This document shows positions 20,686 to 28,056 of a stretch of DNA of 64,000 bases, piece after piece. The notes under the pieces were generated by a model, which did not search any database, had not been told where the DNA came from, and worked only from the letters and a program-made list of their open reading frames with translations. The position numbers and the translations under genes were made by a program. Location: NCBI RefSeq assembly GCF_006716355.1, contig NZ_VFOW01000001.1, positions 4,898,001-4,962,000 on the forward strand, given 5' to 3'. The DNA comes from Stackebrandtia endophytica. GTDB taxonomy: Bacteria > Actinomycetota > Actinomycetes > Mycobacteriales > Micromonosporaceae. The first letter of the stretch is position 1. Each line of letters begins with the position of its first letter.

Positions 20686-21921
20686 GTGCGTTTGACCCCG
20701 GTCGGGCCCGGGGGCCCGGACCCTGGATCGGTGGACCTCACCGACTCGGAGCTGTACCGGTCCGGCGATCCGCAGGGGCTGTGGCGTGTGATGCGGGCGC
20801 GGGCTCCAGTGTGGTGGCAGGAGCCCGGTGAGACGCCCGGCTTCTGGTCGGTGTTCGGCCACGCGGATGTGCAGCGGGTCCTGCGTGACCATCGAGACTT
20901 CAGCTCGGAAGGCGGCAACATGCTGTCGGCACTGGGAAGTGGCGACCCGGCCGGTGGCCGAATGCTGGCGGCCAGCGACCCACCACATCACACGGTGCTG
21001 CGCGAAGTACTGGCTCCCATGTTCTCGCCCGCCGCCCAATCGGGACACGCGGCGGAGGTACGTGACGCGGTGCGCCGCGTCCTCCAACCCCTGTTCGACG
21101 GACGCCCGTTCGATCTGGCCGAGGTCACCGCAGAGGTGGCGATGGCCATTGTGGGCCCGATGATCGGAGTTCCGGACGCCGATCGCGCCCGGCTGTCCCG
21201 GCTCACGAACATGGCGATAGCCCCCGAGGATGAGGCGTTCAGAGTTCGCGACCGCCGGACGACGCTCATGACGGCGCATTTCGAGATCTTCCAGTACTTC
21301 GCCGACCTGTTGGAATCCCCGGCGGACATATCGCCGCACCACATGCTCGGGTTGTTGCGTAACGCCAGACCCGAGGGCGAACCGCTGTCATCCGACGACA
21401 TCATCTACAACTGTTACGGGTTGCTACTGGGTTCGGGCGTGACCACGCCGCACGTGGCGTCGGCGGGGCTGCTGGCGCTGGCGGAACACCCCGAACAACG
21501 CGCCGCGCTGGCAGCCGATGAGACGGGTATCGCGAGCTTTATCGATGAGGCGGTCCGTTGGTCCTCGCCCAGCGTCCACTTCATGCGGCACGCTCGACGC
21601 GATGTGGAGGTCTCCGGAACGGTGATCCGGGCCGGCGAACCGGTGGTCGCCTGGATCGGATCGGCCAATCGGGATGAGACGGTGTTCGCCGACTCCTTCG
21701 CCTTCGATGCGGCCCGCTCACCGAATCGGCACCTCGGCTTCGGTATGGGGCGGCACTACTGTCTCGGTGCCTCCGTCGCGCGTGCCGGACTGACGGTGTT
21801 CTTCGAGGAGGTGCTGCGTGCCGGTGTCGACGTCACGTTGACCGGCGAGATCGGTCATCTGCGGTCCAATACGATCGCCGGTTTCACCAGTCTTCCCGCG
21901 GTCGCCGTGCCAGTGGGCTGA
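20686..21921 (+). CDS. cytochrome P450, probable peptide-tailoring enzyme
   Basis: This 411-residue bacterial class I P450 has the heme loop FGMGRHYCLG with thiolate Cys359, the K-helix E-x-x-R as EAVR (288-291) and the C-helix H-T-V-L-R. The I-helix groove reads GSGVTT (249-254): the Thr is kept, but the acidic residue that normally precedes it is Val, which is uncommon and may alter proton delivery or chemistry. It follows mbtH by 31 bp on the same strand and is the only obvious tailoring enzyme of the NRPS locus. It probably oxidises the peptide or a carrier-bound residue. The GTG start has GGAAGG about 11 nt upstream. Confidence 0.93.
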   Translation: MRLTPVGPGGPDPGSVDLTDSELYRSGDPQGLWRVMRARAPVWWQEPGETPGFWSVFGHADVQRVLRDHRDFSSEGGNMLSALGSGDPAGGRMLAASDPPHHTVLREVLAPMFSPAAQSGHAAEVRDAVRRVLQPLFDGRPFDLAEVTAEVAMAIVGPMIGVPDADRARLSRLTNMAIAPEDEAFRVRDRRTTLMTAHFEIFQYFADLLESPADISPHHMLGLLRNARPEGEPLSSDDIIYNCYGLLLGSGVTTPHVASAGLLALAEHPEQRAALAADETGIASFIDEAVRWSSPSVHFMRHARRDVEVSGTVIRAGEPVVAWIGSANRDETVFADSFAFDAARSPNRHLGFGMGRHYCLGASVARAGLTVFFEEVLRAGVDVTLTGEIGHLRSNTIAGFTSLPAVAVPVG

Positions 21922-21970
21922 CGTGGTTTCGTCATCAGCCGGTTGTTCCTGCGGCGTATCGTCGGCCGAC

Positions 21971-22198
21971 ATGACGAACGCCAGCGAAGACTGCCCGACC
22001 TGTGGCGAATCATTGTCGGTGGCGGAGATGCTGCTGTGCCTGCGGACGGAGGACGGGCGCCGCGTCTGCCAGACGGTTCTGGTGTGCGGCAACCGGCATG
22101 CCTGGGCGCGGTGGGCCGATCGGCCGGAGGAAACCCTCCGGGAGTCGCCGTACCCGCCGCACCTGGACCGTCGACGTTCCCAGGGCGTCGACCGGTGA
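21971..22198 (+). CDS. small Cys-rich (zinc-ribbon-like) protein
   Basis: This 75-residue frame contains a CPTCG knuckle (residues 8-12), two further cysteines and a CGNRH segment, a plausible split zinc ribbon of the C-x2-C...C-x-x-x-H kind. The ATG at 21971 gives a protein that starts just before the knuckle. An in-frame GTG at 21923 would add 16 residues right after the P450 stop. Neither has a convincing ribosome binding site. Function is unknown; it lies between the P450 and the tRNA-like RNAs and could belong to either locus. Confidence 0.5.
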   Translation: MTNASEDCPTCGESLSVAEMLLCLRTEDGRRVCQTVLVCGNRHAWARWADRPEETLRESPYPPHLDRRRSQGVDR

Positions 22199-22291
22199 CC
22201 GCGGCCTCGCCGTATCCTGAATGCGATGTCGGCCAAGGGTTCGATATTGACTGGCGATTGCTGGACGGCATGCGGATAATGGACACGCACC

Positions 22292-22320
22292 TCCCGGTGC
22301 GAAGCCGCCGGTTACTTCAT
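22292..22320 (+). repeat. first, partial copy of the Y RNA-like block
   Basis: CCCGGTGCGAAG (22293-22304) followed by GTTACTTCA (22311) repeats two blocks found in both downstream RNA units, with the same 19-nt register between them. No T-arm follows at the expected distance; a weak GGGTTGAAAAC occurs too early. It is best read as a degenerate or truncated third unit. Confidence 0.4.
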
Positions 22321-22334
22321 TTGGGTTGAAAACA

Positions 22335-22458
22335 GACCGTCGGCGTCTGGATCTCGGGAGGACCACAACTACAGATGTGCGATCACGCCCGGTGCGCAGG
22401 CGACGGATACTTCTATGGCTAATCACTGTGTTGCGGGTTCGAATCCCGTCCGGTTCAC
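22335..22458 (+). ncRNA. tRNA-like structured RNA, unit A (Y RNA-like)
   Basis: Unit A contains GGATCTCGGG (22349-22358), GCCCGGTGCGCAGG (22387-22400), GATACTTCT (22406-22414) and a complete T-arm: stem GCGGG (22433-22437), loop TTCGAAT, stem CCCGT. The CGGG of the first block can pair with CCCG of the second, and the same pairing is possible in unit B. No D-arm or anticodon arm in tRNA register can be drawn, so this is not a normal tRNA. It lies about 250 nt upstream of a Ro60 gene. Bacterial Y RNAs (YrlA type) are encoded beside Ro genes and carry a tRNA-mimicking module. The ends of the transcript are estimates. Confidence 0.55.
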
Positions 22459-22460
22459 TG

Positions 22461-22622
22461 TTTTCGGTAGCTCAACGGTAGAGCAGGTGCACGAGACTGG
22501 CGCCGACATTGGAACTCGGGCGTGATCCGTCTTTCGGGCGCCGTGCCCGGTGCGCAGGGGTGAGTTACTTCTCCTGTCCAGAGGGCAATCCGGGTTCAAT
22601 TCCCGGCCAGGCTTCGGCTTGG
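22461..22622 (+). ncRNA. tRNA-like structured RNA, unit B (YrlA-type Y RNA candidate)
   Basis: Unit B has a perfect tRNA D-arm (TA, then GCTC / AACGGTA / GAGC, 22468-22484). About 105 nt later it has a perfect T-arm (CCGGG / TTCAATT / CCCGG, 22590-22606). Between them an insert replaces the anticodon arm and can form a bulged stem, GCAC+GGCGCC (from 22489) with GGCGCC+GTGC (22537-22546). It also carries the shared blocks GGAACTCGGG (22511), GCCCGGTGCGCAGG (22545) and GTTACTTCT (22564). A CCAGGC-UUCG-GCUUGG hairpin (22607-22622) follows the T-arm. tRNA-like D and T arms around a long insert, next to a Ro gene, is what is described for bacterial YrlA RNAs. Expression and the Ro-binding element are unproven. 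Confidence 0.7.
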
Positions 22623-22696
22623 TGGTCGATCGGGCCAACACCACGTTCTCGCTCCGACTCGATCTCGGGCACGGTCCCGCACGTCTGCTGTGATCC

Positions 22697-22711
22697 TCCC
22701 TCATGGAGGGA
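22697..22711 (+). promoter_or_regulatory. hairpin over the Ro gene ribosome binding site
   Basis: TCCCTC (22697-22702), loop ATG, GAGGGA (22706-22711) form a perfect 6-bp hairpin that contains the GGAGGG Shine-Dalgarno sequence just before the ATG at 22714. If folded in the mRNA it would hide the ribosome binding site. This suggests translational control of the Ro protein. Confidence 0.5.
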
Positions 22712-22713
22712 AC

Positions 22714-24279
22714 ATGGCGAAGTTCAACAAGACCACCACTCGTCCCGCGGCGACCTCGCCGGTCACGACCGAGTCGGCGCCGACCGGCCACACCCACGAG
22801 GGTGCGCCCGGCTACCTGCGTGATGCGAAGTCGGAACTGTTCCTGCTCGCGGTCTCCAACATGGTCGGTGAGGCCACCTTCTATGAGCCCGCTGCCACGC
22901 GCGACAACCGCTACCGGGATCTCGTCCACGCCGTCGCGGTCGACGACCCGATGTGGATCACCGGGTTCCTGACGTGGCTGCGCTCGGGCGCGAACATGCG
23001 GTCGGCGTCCCTGGTCGGTGGACTGGAAGCCGCCAAGGCACTGAAGGACGCCGGTATCGCTGGTGGTCGCAAGATCGTCGATTCGGTGCTGCAGCGTGCG
23101 GATGAACCAGGTGAGGCGTTGGCCTACTGGACGGGCACCCATGGACGTGCGATCCCCAAACCGGTCAAGCGAGGCATCGCCGACGCCGTGACTCGCCTCT
23201 ACACCGAATACTCGCTGTTGAAGTACGACACCGCTTCGAAGGGCTTCCGGTTCGGTGACGTCATCGATCTCACCCACCCGGCGACCGACCGGCCGTGGCA
23301 GGGCGAGTTGTTCCGGCACGCGCTGGATCGCCGTCACGGCCGCGACAACCCCGTCAACCTCGACATGGTCAACGCCAACGCCGCTCTTCGTGGTGAGGCC
23401 GTCGACAACTCCGAAGTCCTCTTCGACACCGACCGGTTGCGCACCGCCGGAATGACCTGGGAGGACGCGCTGTCGCTGGCGGGACCCGACGTGGACAAGG
23501 CCCGCCTGTGGGAGGCCATGATTCCGTCGATGGGGTACATGGCGCTGTTGCGCAACCTTCGAAACTTCGACGAGGCCGGCGTCGGTGACACCGTCGCGGA
23601 GACGGTTGCCGAGCGACTGGCCGATCCCGACCAGATCTCCCGCTCCCGTCAGCTGCCGTTCCGGTTCCTGTCGGCCTACCAGGCCGCGCCGTCACTGCGA
23701 TGGGGGCACGCCTTGGAGAAGGCGCTCGATGTCGCCGTGGCGAACGTTCCCGGCCTTCCCGGCCGAACGCTGGTGCTGGTCGATACCTCCGCATCGATGT
23801 GCACGTCGGTGTCGCACCGGTCGACGGTGACCGCCGCCCAAGCCGCCGCCCTGTTCGGAGCGGTATTGGCGAAGCGGGGTGGGCAGGTCGATCTGCACGG
23901 GTTCGCCGACTCCGCATTCCGGCACGACTTCCCGGCCGGGGCTTCGGTGCTGCGAACCATCGGCACGTTCATCGCCCGTATCGGCGAAGTCGGACACGGC
24001 ACCCGGATCGCCGACGCGGTCGCCTCCACTTACGACGGACACGACCGGGTGATCATCCTGTCCGACATGCAGACCATGACCGGCTGGAACGGCACCGTCA
24101 GCGACCAGGTGCCCGCGCACATCCCGATGTACGGGTGGAACCTCATCGGGTATCGACACGGCGCCATTGCCTCGGGGAGGCGTAACCGGCATGAATTCGG
24201 CGGGTTCTCCGATGCCGCGTTCCGGTTGATTCCGTTGCTGGAGGCCGGCCGAAACGCCGATTGGCCGTGGATCGACTGA
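22714..24279 (+). CDS. rsr: TROVE-domain Ro60 orthologue (Rsr)
   Basis: This 521-residue protein is a bacterial Ro60. A helical-repeat TROVE domain fills about 30-330 (SELFLLAVSNMVGEATFYEP at the start). A C-terminal von Willebrand A domain follows, with MIDAS motif DTSAS at 357-361 and the later ILSDMQTM. Ro proteins are ring-shaped RNA-binding proteins that hold misfolded RNAs and Y RNAs. In bacteria they work with exoribonucleases such as PNPase in RNA decay and stress survival. ATG 22714 is preceded by GGAGGG at a 3-nt spacing; an in-frame upstream ATG at 22690 lacks this and lies in the leader. Tandem tRNA-like RNAs precede the gene, a hairpin covers its ribosome binding site and a terminator follows. 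Confidence 0.93.
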   Translation: MAKFNKTTTRPAATSPVTTESAPTGHTHEGAPGYLRDAKSELFLLAVSNMVGEATFYEPAATRDNRYRDLVHAVAVDDPMWITGFLTWLRSGANMRSASLVGGLEAAKALKDAGIAGGRKIVDSVLQRADEPGEALAYWTGTHGRAIPKPVKRGIADAVTRLYTEYSLLKYDTASKGFRFGDVIDLTHPATDRPWQGELFRHALDRRHGRDNPVNLDMVNANAALRGEAVDNSEVLFDTDRLRTAGMTWEDALSLAGPDVDKARLWEAMIPSMGYMALLRNLRNFDEAGVGDTVAETVAERLADPDQISRSRQLPFRFLSAYQAAPSLRWGHALEKALDVAVANVPGLPGRTLVLVDTSASMCTSVSHRSTVTAAQAAALFGAVLAKRGGQVDLHGFADSAFRHDFPAGASVLRTIGTFIARIGEVGHGTRIADAVASTYDGHDRVIILSDMQTMTGWNGTVSDQVPAHIPMYGWNLIGYRHGAIASGRRNRHEFGGFSDAAFRLIPLLEAGRNADWPWID

Positions 24280-24282
24280 TCG

Positions 24283-24317
24283 CCGTGTCCCGGCGGGCGA
24301 TCTCTGCCGGGACACGG
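24283..24317 (+). terminator. strong hairpin terminator after the Ro gene
   Basis: CCGTGTCCCGGC (24283-24294) and GCCGGGACACGG (24306-24317) form a perfect 12-bp stem with an 11-nt loop, 3 nt after the Ro stop codon. There is no T-tract, as is common in high-G+C actinomycetes. It probably separates most Ro transcripts from the NADAR gene. Confidence 0.7.
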
Positions 24318-24376
24318 GTTCTGCGGCCGTCCGAAAACCATGCGCGGCGCCGTTGCCGACTACCAAGGATGAAGTC

Positions 24377-24940
24377 ATGTATGTGGAGTCGGTGGAACAG
24401 CTGACACGGTTGATCGACTCGGGCATCGACGTCAAGTTCCTTCAGTTCTGGGGACACACTCCGCGCGTCGTCAACGGGATCGACGCGGCGTGTCTGAGCC
24501 AGTGGTGGCCGGCCGGGTTCATGATGGACGGTCATCGCTTCGCCGATGCGGAGCACTACATGATGTGGCGGAAGGCCCGCCTCTTCGGCGACCTCGATAT
24601 CGCCGAACGGGTGCTGGCCGGTAGACACCCCGGCCAGGCCAAGCAGCTGGGGCGAAGGGTCGATGGCTTCGACGAGGAGGTGTGGCGACGTCACCGCGTC
24701 TCGATCGTCGTGGACGGCAACCGCGCCAAGTTCACACAGGACGATCGGTTGCGGGATTACCTCGTCGGCACCGGACAGCGGGTTCTCGTCGAGGCCAGTC
24801 CGATCGACCGGGTGTGGGGCAGTGGTCTGGCCCGTCATCACCCGGACGCCGCCCGGCCCGAGAACTGGCCGGGCGCGAACCTTCTCGGGTTCGCGTTGAT
24901 GAGGGTTCGTCGTGAGCTCATGAGGTCGAACGACGTCTAA
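24377..24940 (+). CDS. NADAR domain protein (YbiA-like)
   Basis: This 187-residue protein matches the NADAR fold: an early FWGHTP segment, WWPAGFMMDGHRFADAEHYMMWRKARLFGD as the family's W-P...F...D-x...A-E-x-Y-x-M...K-A core, and a C-terminal N-LLGFALMRVR helix preceded by VWGSGL. Known NADAR proteins are glycosidases that act on riboflavin-pathway intermediates (YbiA/RibX) or remove ADP-ribose from guanine bases. ATG 24377 follows AAGGATG at a good distance. It lies 97 bp behind the Ro gene on the same strand, with a terminator between. A link to RNA or NAD-linked nucleotide repair is attractive but inferred. Confidence 0.85.
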   Translation: MYVESVEQLTRLIDSGIDVKFLQFWGHTPRVVNGIDAACLSQWWPAGFMMDGHRFADAEHYMMWRKARLFGDLDIAERVLAGRHPGQAKQLGRRVDGFDEEVWRRHRVSIVVDGNRAKFTQDDRLRDYLVGTGQRVLVEASPIDRVWGSGLARHHPDAARPENWPGANLLGFALMRVRRELMRSNDV

Positions 24941-25398
24941 TCCTGGGGCCGCCAGATGTACCGCACATCCGGCTCGCGCTCCTCGTTGCGACTGCCGTCG
25001 GTGTGTTCGACGGCGGTGAAGCCGTGGCGTTCGTAGAAGCGGCGGGCCGGCTGATTCACCTGAAAGGTCCACAGTGTCAAGCCCGCCGGGTGGCGTCGTT
25101 TCGCCAGGTTCACCAGGTCGGCCCCGATGCCGTTGCCCTGATGCTCGGGATCGACATACAGCTGGTCGAGTTCGTCATCGTCCAGCACCATCATGGCGAC
25201 GGTCGTGGTCCCGGCGGTGGCTATCCAGGTCTCTCTATCGGGAACGACGACCTCCCGGAACCAGGAGCGGACCTGTTCGTCGGTGTGTGCTCGGCGAACG
25301 GTCGGAAGCGCCGTCGCGAAGGAACGCAGCCACACCGCCGCCACCGCTTCGGCATCGATGTCGGTCGCCCGGCGAATGGTCACGTCATGGTTCTTCAC
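24937..25398 (-). CDS. GNAT family N-acetyltransferase
   Basis: A 153-residue GNAT protein. The acetyl-CoA loop appears as YVDPEHQGNGIGADLV (Q-x-x-G-x-G signature), and the C-terminal strand-helix reads WTFQVNQPARRFYERHGF, the usual N-x-x-A-x-x-F-Y-x-x-x-G-F element. GTG 25398 gives a protein that starts at the first beta strand; the frame extends upstream without domain content. It converges on the NADAR gene and overlaps it by 4 nt. The substrate cannot be predicted. Confidence 0.88.
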   Translation of the reverse strand: MKNHDVTIRRATDIDAEAVAAVWLRSFATALPTVRRAHTDEQVRSWFREVVVPDRETWIATAGTTTVAMMVLDDDELDQLYVDPEHQGNGIGADLVNLAKRRHPAGLTLWTFQVNQPARRFYERHGFTAVEHTDGSRNEEREPDVRYIWRPQD

Positions 25399-25529
25399 AT
25401 GTCGTATGGTCGCAGACCATCGACATCGCGCCCGCCCGGTCCAGGTGGGCCCTGAAATCGACCGGATCCGTCCGGTTCCTGTCCGGATCGAGCCTGTCAT
25501 CGCAGGTCAGGGCGACTTAATCTCGGAGT

Positions 25530-26090
25530 ATGTCAACCGCCTTGATCGTGATCGATGTCCAAGAATCCTTCCAACACCGTCCTAACTGGTCGAATGTCTC
25601 GAATCCGGCGATCGTCGACGACGTGAACCGGCTCGTGGCCGCTGCTCGCGACGGCGGCCATCGGGTGTTCTGGGTACTGCACAACGAACCCGGCACCGGC
25701 ACGGTCTTCGACCCGGAGACGGGTTGGGTGCGGTTCATGGACGGGATGGAGCCCCGACCGGACGAGCCGGTGGTGCGCAAGAGCTCCCACAACGCCTTCA
25801 CCACCTCCAATCTGGGACAGCAACTCACCGAGGCGGGTGTCACGCGGGTCGTGATCGCGGGCATCCAGACTGAAGGTTGTGCCGAGACGACGGCGCGGGT
25901 GGCCTCCGACATGGGGTACGAGGTGGTATTCGTCACCGAGGCGACCGCGACCTTCCCGATCACCCGCCGCGACACCGGCGCCGTTCTTGAGGCGGCGGCG
26001 GTGATCGAGCGCACCGAGTTCGTGTTGTCCGGGCGTTTCGCCCGGATCGCCACGATCGACGATGCCTTCGAGGTTCCCGCTACGGTATGA
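25530..26090 (+). CDS. isochorismatase-family cysteine hydrolase
   Basis: This 186-residue protein has the full catalytic triad of the cysteine hydrolase (isochorismatase) superfamily: Asp9 in VIDVQ, Lys84 and Cys117 in the GIQTEGCAETTAR nucleophile turn, with the family's cis-peptide segment just before it. Members hydrolyse small amides or ethers such as nicotinamide, N-carbamoyl compounds or isochorismate; nothing here separates these. It is followed after 31 bp by a GlxA-like AraC regulator, a common pairing in which the regulator controls the hydrolase. Confidence 0.9.
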   Translation: MSTALIVIDVQESFQHRPNWSNVSNPAIVDDVNRLVAAARDGGHRVFWVLHNEPGTGTVFDPETGWVRFMDGMEPRPDEPVVRKSSHNAFTTSNLGQQLTEAGVTRVVIAGIQTEGCAETTARVASDMGYEVVFVTEATATFPITRRDTGAVLEAAAVIERTEFVLSGRFARIATIDDAFEVPATV

Positions 26091-26121
26091 CCGTGTATCC
26101 ACAGCTGGCCTGGGTGCGGCC

Positions 26122-27030
26122 ATGAGGGTCGTCTTCGTGGTCGCGCCCGGCGTGCATCTTCTCGACCTTGCGGGTCCGGCCCAGGCGTTCGCCACCGCTG
26201 CGGAGTTGGCCGACCGGTCCTGGCGGTTCAGTTACGTCGCCGAGACGGCGACCGTCACCTCGCACCAAGGGCTTGTCCTACAGCCGGAGACGAGTTGGCC
26301 ATCGCTGACTCCGGAGGACCTCATCGTCGTCCCGGGTTGGCGAGCAGGGGGGAAACCTCACCCGTCCCGACTCGCGAGGTCCACTCTCGACAGGATCGCA
26401 CGGCATCACGCCGAGGGCGGGACGGTCATGAGTGTGTGTGGCGGAGCGTTCGCGTTGGCGGAGTCGGGCCTGTTGAACGGACGGCGCGCGACCACGCACC
26501 ATGAGCTCCAAGAGGAACTGGCGCAACGTTATCCGGCCGTCAGCGTTATCCAGGACGTGCTGTTCGTGACCGCCGATCGGGTGCACACCTCCGCCGGCAT
26601 CGCCAGTGGGATCGACCTCTCCCTGCACGTGATCGCCGAACGCCTGGGCGCCCGGATCGCATCACGGGTGGCCCGAGCCATGGTGGTCTTCGCTCGCCGC
26701 AACGGTTCCGAACCGCAGGCCAGTGTCCTGTTGAGATACCGGCACCACGTCGACGAACTAGCGCACCGGACCCAGGACATCATCGATGAGCTTTACACGC
26801 GATCGCTTCCGCTGGCGTTGCTCGCTGAGAAGGTCGGAGCCAGCCAGCGCACCGTCACCCGTGCCTTCACTCGCGCCGTCGGGATGACCCCGTTGCGCTA
26901 TCAGCAGGCCCTTCGGCGAGAACGAGCGGACCTGCTCATCGCCTCCGGCGTCCCGATCGAGACCGCTGCCCGCAAGGTCGGTTTTGAAGACGCCCGAATG
27001 CTGCGTCGCCTGAGGCAGAACGCCGGTTGA
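26122..27030 (+). CDS. GlxA/FtrA-type AraC regulator (DJ-1/PfpI + HTH)
   Basis: This 302-residue protein has an N-terminal DJ-1/PfpI domain (about 1-165), with Cys106 in the VCGGAFALAESGLL elbow, and a C-terminal AraC DNA-binding domain (about 215-300). The latter shows two helix-turn-helix units: LALLAEKVGASQRTVTRAF and IETAARKVGFEDARMLRR. The start is ATG 26122, where the DJ-1 strand begins; the upstream part of the frame overlaps the hydrolase gene and has no homology signal. It probably senses a small metabolite and controls the adjacent hydrolase. Confidence 0.9.
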   Translation: MRVVFVVAPGVHLLDLAGPAQAFATAAELADRSWRFSYVAETATVTSHQGLVLQPETSWPSLTPEDLIVVPGWRAGGKPHPSRLARSTLDRIARHHAEGGTVMSVCGGAFALAESGLLNGRRATTHHELQEELAQRYPAVSVIQDVLFVTADRVHTSAGIASGIDLSLHVIAERLGARIASRVARAMVVFARRNGSEPQASVLLRYRHHVDELAHRTQDIIDELYTRSLPLALLAEKVGASQRTVTRAFTRAVGMTPLRYQQALRRERADLLIASGVPIETAARKVGFEDARMLRRLRQNAG

Positions 27031-27353
27031 GACAGAACATCCTCTACGGATCTCACGTTCCGTGCACTTCTGGCAACCTGATGCCGAGACCGCGACGCAA
27101 AGGTTCATCCGATGACACCTTGTGGACAATGCGGACATTCGGTTTCCCGGGCGTGAATAGATGACTTATGTGGACATGTCATCAGTTCTATGGGGACAAT
27201 CGTCTCGATCGATTGTGGTGTACGATCTTGCGGGTTGATCATCCGGCACCTGATTGACCTGCGGATTGGTCGACAATCGTGCATCACGGCTAGTCCGCAT
27301 TCCTTGTCAACCAGCCAATACGGTTGTGTCCGGATGATGAAAGGCGGCATGCG
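27031..27353 (+). promoter_or_regulatory. A+T-richer intergenic region upstream of the SUKH genes
   Basis: About 320 bp without a credible gene. It is clearly poorer in G+C than its surroundings. It contains an inverted repeat, ACAATCG (27196-27202) and CGATTGT (27210-27216), with GACAATCGT repeated at 27272-27280. It probably holds the promoter of the SUKH gene array; no box can be assigned. Confidence 0.4.
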
Positions 27354-28016
27354 GTGGCCAGTCTTGCTGATTTTATGGGCCTGGTGGGGCCTTCTGAATC
27401 GAGGTATCCACGTCTTGGGTGGGGTGAGGTGGAAGATGCATTGGGCGTCGTGTTGCCGACGGATTATAAGGCGTGGGGCAGTGAGTATGTCTCGTTGCAT
27501 GTGGATCGGTTTCTAGCGATTGATAATTTCGCGACGCCGGTGTATTTCGAGCGCGATTTTTCTGAGACGGTGGCGTCGGGGTTGGTGTCGGTGCGGCGGT
27601 CGATGGAGCGGTCGGGCCGCATGTACTTGATCGATGATCAGGATCAGGTAGTGGGTGAGGATCTTGCTGCGTTGCCGGTGTATCCGGAGCCGGGTGGTTT
27701 GTTGATGTGGGGTTCCAGTACTTACACCGGGTCTTTCATGTGGTTGATGGATGGTGACGATCCTGATGAGTGGCCGATCGTGGTCACCAACCGTGATAGC
27801 GAGTGGTGGCAGTTCGATGGTGGCTTCCTCGACTTCCTCGTGGGGGTATTGCGAGGTGACGTGAGGTGCCCGATGATCAAGCCGGAGTGGTTGAAGGCTC
27901 CGGCGATCGAGGAGCTCGTCGGCACCAAGCTGTTCACCCACCTGGGCGGTAAGCAGAGCACGGTCATGGATGTCCGCCCGACTTCACGTTGGGTGTCCTA
28001 TTTCGAGACTTCTTAA
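27354..28016 (+). CDS. SUKH/SMI1-KNR4 family protein 1
   Basis: A 220-residue protein of the SMI1/KNR4 (SUKH) fold. It has the N-terminal W-G-E-V-E-D-A-L-G-x-x-L-P-x-D-Y signature, then a YPEPGGLLMWG turn, a DDPDEWPIVV strand and an EWWQFDGGFLDFLVGVL helix. SUKH proteins in bacteria mostly act as cytoplasmic immunity proteins against contact-dependent or polymorphic toxins. GTG 27354 lies a few nt after AGGCGG and is preferred over an upstream in-frame GTG. Codon third positions are markedly poorer in G/C than in neighbouring genes, suggesting recent transfer. No cognate toxin is visible in the window. Confidence 0.8.
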   Translation: MASLADFMGLVGPSESRYPRLGWGEVEDALGVVLPTDYKAWGSEYVSLHVDRFLAIDNFATPVYFERDFSETVASGLVSVRRSMERSGRMYLIDDQDQVVGEDLAALPVYPEPGGLLMWGSSTYTGSFMWLMDGDDPDEWPIVVTNRDSEWWQFDGGFLDFLVGVLRGDVRCPMIKPEWLKAPAIEELVGTKLFTHLGGKQSTVMDVRPTSRWVSYFETS

Positions 28017-28056
28017 GCTCCTCTGTACCTGAGGACATGCGAAAGGTTGGCAGCGA

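Noticed and set aside
22335-22622. Canonical tRNA gene(s)
   Set aside because: The T-arms and one D-arm are perfect, but no anticodon arm fits the tRNA register and the acceptor strands do not pair.
22423-23337. Minus-strand open frame over the RNA units and the Ro gene start
   Set aside because: No domain, and antisense to the Ro gene; consistent with high-G+C artefact.
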